From: Hoplostethus atlanticus
Lineage: Eukaryota; Chordata; Actinopteri; Trachichthyiformes; Trachichthyidae
Reading direction: 5' to 3'
Assembly: GCA_034670405.1 (NCBI GenBank)
Contig: JAXDDX010000337.1
Span: 1-64,000 of the forward strand
Length of the DNA: 64,000 nt
The notes below the pieces were generated by a model. It was not told the origin of the DNA. It ran no database searches and saw only the letters and a program-made list of their open reading frames with translations. Of the stretch, positions 55,831-64,000 are shown one piece after another. The position numbers and the translations under genes were made by a program. Position 1 is the first letter of the stretch; each line of letters begins with the position of its first letter.

Positions 55831-56297
55831 GCCCGTTGCCTTACGAAAGTCGGAACAAACTTTTAAATTAGGCCTTGTACATCTAATATGAGTGAAGATT
55901 CAGCAACTGGATAGCTTATTTCTCGCCTCAAATTTGTTCAGAAACAGATTTTGGTGCACTGCTAAGGTGAAATAAGTGAAAGTTTACGTACTTCATACAA
56001 CGGAACCCCACTACTCATGCTCAAACCCCATTGGCTCACAGAACTGGGGGTCAGGGGTCTTGAAGGGTTGTCCCATATGTGTAAATTTAGTTTTACATAT
56101 TTTTTTATAATTACTTTTAATTAAATGAAATTAACTTATTTTAAACTAGGGCAGTACATTTATGAATTAATAAAAAAAGAATTAATAACACATTAAAATC
56201 AGTTAAATAAACTGGATTAAAACATATAACATTTAAAAGGGGTCAGAATCAGTTTTTTCAGTGTAGGCGAGATTCCAGACTGCCCCCCCCCCCCCCA

Positions 56298-57348
56298 GTA
56301 ATAACATGACACCACTCAGTGTTAGCAACAAAACATGTTTTATGTCTGTTCTTTCAAAAACTAAAAAGACATTGCACATAATACACGCAGTAAACCACTG
56401 ACATTGACATTGCACCCCTCCATGGCCAGAAACAGGCACACATGCATGCATATATAATCAGGGCTAATGAAATAAAATCAATCACTGTTATACCTAAATA
56501 AGCAACCTATTAAAGCTTATTACTTTATTATAGCCAAACATTTTTCACTTTTAACTGCTTGTCATCTGATAGGAAAGGTGAGAGTCTAAAATACAGCCCC
56601 TGGTATGGAAAAAAGTACTGTACTCACCTGCTCCAGACAGAGAATGTTGCATCACCAGCAGATATAGTGTAGGTGTAAGGTTTGTTGAGGTTGATGGGAG
56701 AGTGGTTGCACTATAATCAGGGTGTTCAGATGAGGTAGATGGCAGGCTGCTGGTCTTTTCAGGCACTCAGGATTTGCAGGGGGAGTCGGGCCAAAATATT
56801 TGTGCATCTAAAAAAATGGAGCAGATGTCAATATTATGAATTACACAGTAACAGAGACATTTACAGCCAACACAATTTCTCTTAACTCAACAAATATAAT
56901 CTATAGCTAGTTGTTTTCATCACTATTTTTCTCTGTTTCTCTTATAAATGGCTTTCAGAAAGGTGTATTTATTCAGTGTATTTGACCTAGAACTATTATA
57001 ATTTGCTTGGCTATTATTGCCATAGTTAAGCCTTTTAGCTAGGTAGAAAATGCAATGAGCATTCAGTCACTACAGTCTAGTTGAACAGGGCCAAAAAGAG
57101 AGAGGTAAGTAGGTAGCAAACAGTAGCAGAAGTAGCTATGGTCCAAACTGGACAACAGTGAGGGTCGGATTACCCAAAAAACATGACTGTCACTATTTTT
57201 TATGCTCTCACTCCCTCCCATTTCAACAGTTGTCCTGTTATGAATCATACTGTGATTGTCACGCCAGCTAGCTGCCATCGCCCATCCCCTGCACTAATAG
57301 ACTCAGTGCTTTATCATGGTTTAAGTAGGCTATCTTTCTTTAATTATT
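56298..57348. other. Intergenic, no gene recognised
   Basis: A C run at 56281-56296 ends the split repeat. Beyond it I see AT-rich DNA without domains up to the Tc1 transposase. Confidence 0.4.
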
Positions 57349-58161
57349 TTGCGAGACAGGATTGTGTCAAGGCACAGATCTGGGGAAGGATACAAGAAAA
57401 TTTCTGCAGCCTTGAAAGTGCCCAAGAGGACGGTAGCCTCCGTCATTCTCAAATGGAAGAAGTTTGGAAGCACCAATAGTCTTCCTAGATCTGGCCGTCC
57501 AGCCAAACTGAGCTATCGGGGACGAAGGGCCTTGCTCAGACAGGTAACCAAGAACCCAATGGCCACTATGAATGAGATCCAAAGTTCCTTTGTGGAGATG
57601 GGTGAATCTTACAGAAGGACAACCATCAGTGCAGCACTCCACCAATTAGGCCTTTATGGTAGAGTGGCCAGACGGAAGCCATTCCTCACTAAAAGGCACA
57701 TGACAGCCCGCTGGGAGTTTACCAAAAGGGACCTGAACGACTCTAAGACCATGAGAAGCAAAATCTTCTGGTCTGATGAAACAAAGATTGAACTATTAGG
57801 CTACAATTCCCAACGGCGTGTGTGGAGAAAACCAGGCACTGAGCATCACCTCATTAATACCACAGTCAAACACGGTGGTGGCAGCATCATGCTGTGGGGA
57901 TGTTTTTCTGCGACAGGGACTGGGAGACTAGTCAGGATAGATGGAAAGATGGATGCAGAAAAATATAGAGCAATCCTGAGTAAAAGCCTTTTCCAGAGTG
58001 CTCAGGATCTCAGGCTGGGGCGAAGTGTTACATTTCAACAAGACAACGACCCGAAGCATACCGCCAAGAAAACACAGGAGTGGCTTCGGGAAAACTCTGT
58101 GGAAGTCCTGGAGTGGCCCAGCCAGAGTCCGGACCTAAACCCAATAGAAAATATGGACTAA
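57349..58161 (+). pseudogene. Tc1-family transposase, truncated at both ends
   Basis: A cut-and-paste transposase frame of 270 residues, uninterrupted. It has a helix-turn-helix region, RIVSRHRSGEGYKKISAALK and VPKRTVASVILKWKKFG, then GRPAKLSYRGRRALLRQVTK and WSDETKIELLGY (first Asp). VKHGGGSIMLWGCFSATG, FQQDNDPKHTAKKTQEWLRE (second Asp) and SQSPDLNPIEN (Glu) complete the DD34E triad. Full Tc1 proteins are about 340 residues and start roughly 13 residues earlier. The C-terminal 60 are missing, because the sequence switches to LINE at about 58162. No terminal inverted repeats were found on either side. Confidence 0.92.
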
Positions 58162-58255
58162 AAAAGGTCTGTTCCTCTTCAACCCGGGCAGCCTACCGCA
58201 GCTGTCGGGTCATCCACCATGCGGTCGAAAACACTCAATAAAGAAATCTCACACC

Positions 58256-61200
58256 ATTGCGACCTGGAATGTCCGAACTCTTCTGGATGTGCGTGATGAT
58301 TCCTGTCGCCCCCAAAGAAGAACAGCACTGGTTGCGCATGAGATATAACATCGACATCGCGGCCCTCAACGAAACCCGCGTCCATGATGAGGATTCTCTA
58401 ACAGAGACGGGAGAAGGCTACACTTTCTTCTAGAAGGGGCTTCAGGAAGGCTCCTGTCGCTGTAGGATTTGCTGTGAGGACAAGTCTACTTCAGAAGATC
58501 TAAGAATCCAAGAGTCAGCATCAGTGAAAGACTGATGACCTGGCGGATTCCCCTCACAAACAACCGTTATGCCACCCTCATCAGCACATACGCCCCAACA
58601 CTGGATGCTGACCCTGAGTGCAAGGAACTTTTCTACTCTTCCCTACACTCTGCCATAAATAAAACAGCATCCACCGACAAGCTCATTCTCCTAGGGAATT
58701 TTAACGCAAGAGTGGGCTCTGATGGTGGATTATGGCAGGGTGTGCTTGGACAGCATGGTGTTGGCAAGCTCAACGACAATGGTCTCCGCCTCCTTACTCT
58801 CTGCTCTGAACATCACTTGGTCATCACAAACACCCTGTTCCAACTCAAGAACAAACACAAGACCTCCTGGCAACATCCTCGCTCTAAACACTGGCATCTC
58901 CTGGACTACATCATTGTCCGCCAAGCTGACAGGAAGGAAGTGCGAGTCACCAGGGCTATGTGTGGAGCCGACTGTTGGACAGACCATCGATTGATCAGAG
59001 CCAAACTCAACCTGGAAATCCGCCCTCAACTGAGGAAAACACCACCACACAGGAAGCTTAACTGTGATGCACTGAAGTCCACGCACTCAATCAACCAGCT
59101 CAGGGAACAGATTGCCAATCAGCTTTCTAGGATCCCCGAAATAACAGCAGACCCCAACATCAGTACCACCTGGAGCACCCTACGTACTGCCCTTCATCAG
59201 GCAGCAGTAGAGTATATAAGGTACACCAGACGGAGACACCAAGACTGGTTTGACAACAGTACACCAGGCATTCATAACATCCTTCAAGCAAAACACAAGG
59301 CCCTTGCAGCTCACCTGTCAAACCCTCAATCCACCTCACTGAAGGCTCGCTTCAACACCCTCAGGGCCGAAACCCAGCGCACCCTCAGAGCCATGGAGAA
59401 CGACTGGTGGACCAAGAAAGCCAGTGAAATACAACATCACGCAGACACCAACAACTCCCATGCTTTCTACGATGCCATCAAGTCTATCTATGGCCCACAG
59501 AGGAAGAGCATAACCCCGGTCACATCAGCAGATGGCAGCACCCTCTACAAGGATAAACAGCAGATCCTGGACAGATGGGCTGAGCATTTCAACACCCTGC
59601 TAAACACCACAAATCCAACTCAAACGGAGATACTCGCTGACCTCCCATGCCTGCCCCCCATCAATCACTTGGACTCCCTCCCCAGCTTCTCAGAGGTACG
59701 CAAAGCCATTATGGGCCTCAAGAACAACAAGAGCCCGGGCCTTGATGGTATCCCGGCAGAAATATTAAAACAAGGAGGATATTTTACCACCCGCAGAATA
59801 CATCAACTGATCACTGCCATCTGGTCATCTGAAGTCATCCCGCAAGATTGAAAGGATGCCAACATCATCGCGATCTACAAGCGCAAAGGAGACAAGGCAG
59901 ACTGCGGTAACAGCAGAGGTATTTCCCTCCTATCAGTTGCCGAGAAGGTGCTAGCTCGGATCATGCTACTCCGCCTAGTAACCCATATAACAGAAGCCAT
60001 CCTGCCCGAATCCCAGTGTGGCTTTAGGCGTGATCGCGGACATGATCTTTGTTACTAGACAGGTACAGGAAAAATGCAGAGAACATCGCAAAGACCTGTA
60101 CCTAGCGTTCATTGATCTGTCCAAGGCCTTCGACACAGTAAACCGGGAACTGTTGTGGGAAGTACTCAGGAGGTTGGGGGTTCCACCGAAGTTCAGGAAC
60201 ATCCTGCGACAGCTCCATGATGGGATGCAAGCCTGCGTGAGCATCGCTGGCCAACAATCCCCCTTCTTCAGTGTGACGACTGCGCTCTCTTCGCTCACTC
60301 ACCAGAATCCTTACAGCGTGCGCTATATGTGGTTGCCTCCATATACAGCGCCATTGGTCTCCAGATCAACATCAAGAAAACACAGATAGTCGTGCCCCAA
60401 CCACATGCGCCTACCTTCACCCTTGATGGTCACCCACTTGCCATCGTCCCACACTTCACCAACCTCGGTAGCATTCTGTCCCCTTCCTGCAACATTGATG
60501 ATGACCTCCAGGTTTGCATTGGTCTGGCCTCTGCTGCCTTTGGCAGGCTCAAGTCCAGAGTTTTCCTAAACAGGAACCTAACCATCTCCACCAAAGCAGC
60601 TGTGTACAAGGCAGTCTGCTTTTCAACACTGCTTTACGGCTTGGAAACCTGGACCCCCTACCAGAGGCACATACGAACACTAGAGGCCCTCCACAGCCTT
60701 CAAATGATCCTGGGTTTGTCCTGGGAAGACAGAGTGCCCTACGTGGAAATCCACGACCGGACTCACACACCCAGCATTGCAGTGCTCCTTGCACAAAAAC
60801 ATCTGCGCTGGGTCGGGCATGTGATCCGCATGCCTGCCCACCGCCTCCCTAGACAGATCCTTATTTGGCCAGCTCTTGGACGGTCATAGAGCTGCTGGGG
60901 GCCAGAAAAAGCGCTACAAGGATCACCTGAAAATCCTCCTGAAGAAGTGCAACATCACATCGTCAGCACTAGAGCCCCTGGCTGCTGATCGCCACACCTG
61001 GAGCTGCACCTGCCACCAGGGAATCACTCACCTTCAGGAGCAGGCCACACAGAGGAGAATACAGCGGTGTCCACAGAGGCACCAACGTGCTGTGCTGCAG
61101 GGCCTCCCCTCTACACCTGTGCTGTATACCCCTGCCCCTCATGTGGCAAGACTTGCGGATCACGCATTGGCCTGCACAGCCACATGGCTATGCACAGGCG

Positions 61201-61274
61201 AAACACACCCCAATAATCCCCCCCACAAATTAATTTGGAGCAACGTCATCATTGACATCGATGGACTGCCATAA
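58256..61274 (+). pseudogene. LINE endonuclease and reverse transcriptase polyprotein
   Basis: The endonuclease has TIATWNVRTLLDVRDD (58256), then IAALNETRVHDEDSL after a frameshift, LILLGNFNARVGSDGG (Asn where Asp is usual in DFN) and TDHRLIRAKLN. The reverse transcriptase has LKNNKSPGLDGIPAEILKQG, a TGA at 59849-59851 where Trp is usual, SRGISLLSVAEKVLARIML and LAFIDLSKAFDTVNRELLW (motif A). At about 60275 the frame jumps from FFSV straight to DDCALFAHS. The part between, with the GC(V/P)LAP and YA of YADD blocks, has been deleted. IYSAIGLQINIKKTQIVVPQ and GLSWEDRVPYVEIHDR follow, then GGQKKRYKDHLKILLKKCNI near the C-terminus. Confidence 0.88.
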
Positions 61275-61282
61275 GTTAAGTT

Positions 61283-61550
61283 AGGCCAGTAAAGTCTTCT
61301 TTACTGGTAAAGCATCCTGTGTTTAGTTGGACCAGTATAGTCTTCTACTGGGAGGGCCTCCTGGGTTTCATTAGACCAGTACAGCTTTGTACTGGGAGCC
61401 TCCTGAGTATAGTTAGACCAGTGCAGTATTCTACTGGGAGACCCCTGGTTTTAGTTGGACCAGTACAGCCTCCTACTGGGAGGGGCTCCTGGCTTTAGTT
61501 AGACCAGTACAGCCCTTCTACTGGGAGCCTCCTTTGACTAGGTTGGAGCC
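61283..61550 (+). repeat. Tandem hairpin repeats at the LINE 3' end
   Basis: ACCAGT starts units at 61331, 61375, 61417, 61459 and 61503, with a diverged unit at 61285, so spacings are 42-46 bases. Each unit has ACCAGTA...TACTGGGAG, able to form a small stem-loop, plus a GCCTCCTG-type spacer. Confidence 0.88.
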
Positions 61551-61662
61551 AGAGTAAGTATGTTTTGGCAAAGTTTAAAGGAGAGACAAAAAATAACTTT
61601 TGGTAATGATAATTTAATTAAATATATATACAAATAAAAAGAAGATACTCATTGAATAATAT

Positions 61663-61690
61663 GATATATATATATATATATATATATACA
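61663..61690. repeat. AT microsatellite
   Basis: About 13 AT units just left of a small MITE, which may have used the TA-rich site. Confidence 0.9.
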
Positions 61691-61696
61691 TACACA

Positions 61697-61828
61697 ACAG
61701 TACTATGCAAAAGGGACAATTCTGTAAAGCAAAGATGCTTTCAAAATATTTAAAAGTTTATAAATATATATTTTTTTTTAAATTATACCAAAAAATCTAG
61801 GGTACCTAAGACTTTTGAACAGTACTGT
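61697..61828. mobile_element. 132-bp Tc1-derived MITE
   Basis: The left end ACAGTACTATGCAAAAG and right end CTTTTGAACAGTACTGT are imperfect inverted repeats. The right side in reverse reads CAAAAGTCTTAGGTACCCTA, wording typical of a fish Tc1 family terminus. It is surrounded by TA-rich DNA. Confidence 0.75.
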
Positions 61829-63440
61829 ATATATATATTGTGATGTTAAAATATGGCAAATGGCACCACAATCTCTTGACTCCTATCAAGATGATTAAGA
61901 GCATAAGTGAAAAATCACATTAAGATGTTATAGTATCAAAACTGACCATTTTATTAAGTTAAGAATAATTCTTGACATTTTACTTTTTTGTGGATTATGC
62001 TAAAACAGCTTACATTTGTATGCTATGCAACTGCCACAAATGTAGGCTACAAACGATAAAATAGATCAAACCTGAATCTTACAAAGTTCATACAAAACAA
62101 GGGCCAAAACAAAACATGAATGGTGGGCCATAGCTCATCAAGAAATCTTCAAGAAGGTTTTCCCACAGGTTTTTACACCAGAATCTGCATACTATAGTAA
62201 AGTATTACTACTTGAAATGGCTGAATTGTTACAAGCGAATTATCTTAATTGTCAACACAATATTAACCATGCAAAATTACTGCCTTCTCATTTTTTTCTT
62301 TCGTTGTTTTTATGAAAATGAAGGATCAAAAGGCTGACATTTACGATTCACAATTCTTTTTCGCAAGTTAAGGGGAAGTTAAGGAAAGTCAATACAGACA
62401 TTTTTCAGACACTTAAGCTACATATTATGTTAAATTATGTAATATATCAATAACTATGACATAGTTGGTCACCATAATCTTATTAATGTTGTCAGTACAG
62501 AACTCTATGGATTCAATTATTTTGGGCCATTATACAACTACAACCTCATATTTACAAATTCTGGCCCAAAGGGGACTTTGCTTTTGACAAGAATCTCCAC
62601 CTTGTTATATACCTTGTCATTTGTGGGTTTTTTTTCTTTTGATCAGATGCTGCCTGGCAGTATGGTTATGTACACTAGCGGGGAAAGGGCCAGGTAAGTT
62701 TGGGGTACCCTATACATTTCAACGTAGGTTGTGGTTCTGTAAAATACACTAGGTTAGAGGTGAATGCCACCCACTGTACTTTGTTTTGTAGGTAGAATAG
62801 GTAGTTGTTGTTTTTTTTGTTCCTTTAGATTAGTAGCCTACCCTGGGTCTTAGTTAGTGATGGGTTGTTTGGGTTGTTTTATTGGGTTCTTTGATTTGGC
62901 ACCACCTTTATTAGACTTTTGTAAATATTAGAAATACACCAGAGTCCATTTGGTCGCTTCTGTAAATAAATGTATTCTGTCCTTGGTTGGTCATTGTTAT
63001 TTCCCAAAACACCCTGTAGATGGTCAGTAAGGTTGTAATGCAGGAGGCTCATCTGGGATCCTTTAATTTGGGGTCCCTTTACAATCAGAACACATGAGTG
63101 GACCAAAGGCCAACAGGGTATGGATCCGTAGTATTTGAGCTGCAGAAGTTACTTAGTAACCCAGACCTACAACAGGTAGATGCATGCTATAAGGATGATT
63201 TGAAGTCCCTCACTGGAGGTTCATTGAATGTTGGGACAAGTGGTCCTTCCGGGTCTGATGTTGTACAGGTTAACCTGAATTCACCAGTTCGCAAAAGTCC
63301 CCAGCAACATTGTCATGTTTCAAGCCGTTCTCCCCTGAGTTAACTGGATTCAGTGCTAGTGATAAACTTAAAGTTTGTTTAGCACCCCTCCAGCTGGAGG
63401 CAGAGGAAAGGGAAAATGCATGGAATGTAGAGTATGATCT
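61829..63440. other. Intergenic, no gene recognised
   Basis: AT-rich, with T runs at 62628 and 62811. Small frames at 62879-63106 (-) and 63098-63343 (+) have no domain. Confidence 0.4.
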
Positions 63441-63546
63441 CGTTTAGAAATCTGTGAGCTGGAAATTGAAGCTGATGCATTTCACTACACACCTAGTGTG
63501 TGTATGTGACAATTAAACTTCTTGAATCTTGAATCTTGAATGAGGA
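63441..63546 (+). mobile_element. Retroposon 3' tail
   Basis: CATTTCACTACACACCTAGT then GTATGTGACAATTAAACTTC and the repeats TTGAATCTTGAATC look like the 3' end of a fish LINE or its SINE partner. No upstream coding part is attached. Confidence 0.55.
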
Positions 63547-64000
63547 AGTCAGGCTGAAGCAGATTTAAGTAGAGTCAATGAGAATTTCTTCTGTTGCTTC
63601 TATTTTCTCCCAGTCTATGTTGTCCACACACTATTTTGAAAAGGTCAATGAAAATATTGCCTTAGTTAGTTAGTTTCTCCACAAGACAGAAGTGGATTCT
63701 TATTTTTGTGCTTTCATTGCCACAACTATTCTTCGTGGCAATGAGCTTGTTCCAGAGGCCTACCGACAGAAAAGAAAAGACCAGAAGCCAATTAGGATAT
63801 TACGGGATACTGGAGGTTTCCAGTCATTTTTTTAGTCACCTTGCTGGTGTGCTGCCCCAAACAAACAAATCCTGTTGTCATTATATAATTTTCTCAAGGC
63901 ATGAAATTGGTTTGATGCCAGCGCCACTGCATAAGGTACATGTGCATGTCAGATACATTTTTCAAGGCAGCCATTTGCCCTACCTTATCAATTAAGGGAG
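63547..64000. other. Intergenic, no gene recognised
   Basis: Nothing supportable. An open frame at 63708-63995 has no recognised motif and runs toward the window edge. Confidence 0.4.

Larger units (their letters stand above)
45091..56263 (-). mobile_element. CACTG-ended EnSpm/CACTA-like transposon with two genes
   Basis: The ends CACTGAAAAAAATGAT and, inverted, CACTGAAAAAACTGAT match at 15 of 16 bases and are bordered by TA on both sides. CACTG ends, short terminal repeats and a 2-3-bp duplication fit EnSpm/CACTA. It encodes a zinc-finger tnp2-like transposase (50.7-53.6 kb) and a SAMD3-like gene (46.7-50.2 kb), both on the minus strand. A likely promoter and leader exons lie near 55.3-55.8 kb. 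At 11.2 kb it is inflated by younger insertions: a MITE, three SINEs and another MITE. Both genes are dead. Confidence 0.8.
45061..56297. repeat. GGCCGGCC-type repeat split by the CACTG element
   Basis: The left half reads AGGGCCGGCCCTGGTCAAAT then TGGCGCCC. The right half reads GGCGAGATTCCAGACTG then a run of C. Joined at the TA these recreate the familiar wording GGCGCCCTAGGCGAGATT of an abundant fish DNA repeat. This independently supports the ends of the inserted element. Confidence 0.65.
58162..61560 (+). mobile_element. APE-type LINE with internal deletion
   Basis: A non-LTR element with endonuclease, reverse transcriptase, a C-terminal zinc finger and a repeat-bearing 3' UTR. It abuts the Tc1 frame without visible spacer. 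The 5' end is probably truncated or very short. The clade is uncertain; the APE endonuclease and C-terminal GKTCGSRIGLHSH-like finger suggest an I-, Nimb- or RTE-like group. Several stops and frameshifts plus one internal deletion make it inactive. Confidence 0.82.

Noticed and set aside
1-64000. A host protein-coding gene in the window
   Set aside because: I looked on both strands. Every domain I could recognise belongs to a mobile element. Unspotted small exons of a large host gene cannot be excluded.

Overview
This window looks like a repeat-dense stretch of a teleost fish genome. I base that on the element mix: L2-clade and Tx1-clade LINEs, tRNA-derived SINEs with fish-type tails, Tc1, hAT, piggyBac and CACTG-ended elements, a Ty3/gypsy element and a Polinton. 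I recognise no host protein-coding gene. Almost every long open reading frame belongs to a mobile element. The only host-type RNA trace is a 44-base remnant of tRNA-Asp.

Layout. 0.3-2.8 kb: a decayed Tx1-type LINE with a SINE in it. 3.3-4.5 kb: an L2 fragment inside a possible DNA element. 5.6-6.05 kb: a probable solo LTR. 6.4-6.9 kb: two SINE-like pieces. 7-11.9 kb: mostly featureless, with one stray gypsy gag fragment at 9.5 kb. 11.9-17.1 kb: a TA-flanked inverted-repeat element split by a Ty3/gypsy element (12.09-16.63 kb). 17.4-20.6 kb: minisatellites invaded by an L2 LINE. 21.53-22.50 kb: a second, opposite-facing copy of the TA-flanked element.

22,540-37,910 is a 15.4-kb Polinton/Maverick with inverted terminal repeats and a perfect 6-bp target duplication (CACACA). 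It carries polymerase B, ATPase, adenain-like protease, major capsid, a basic core-like protein, a penton-like protein and a chromodomain integrase. Replication and packaging genes run rightward and virion and integrase genes leftward, meeting near 31.2 kb. A hAT element (36,060-37,050, 8-bp duplication) sits in its rightmost gene. The element is a fossil: largely readable, but with several breaks.

39.3-41.8 kb is a Tc1-like relic holding a piggyBac element. 43.9-44.5 kb is a hAT-like MITE. 44.5-45.06 kb is a LINE remnant.

45,091-56,263 is an 11.2-kb element with CACTG termini and a TA duplication, which I place in or near EnSpm/CACTA. It encodes a four-zinc-finger tnp2-like transposase and, downstream on the same strand, a spliced gene resembling the fish 'SAMD3-like' family. 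Both genes are inactivated, and younger MITEs and SINEs lie inside it. The two-gene architecture is my main candidate for an under-described system.

57.35-58.16 kb is a truncated Tc1 transposase that abuts an APE-type LINE (58.17-61.56 kb) with an internal deletion in its reverse transcriptase and a 3' array of about 43-bp hairpin repeats. The rest is low-information AT-rich sequence with a short MITE and a LINE tail.
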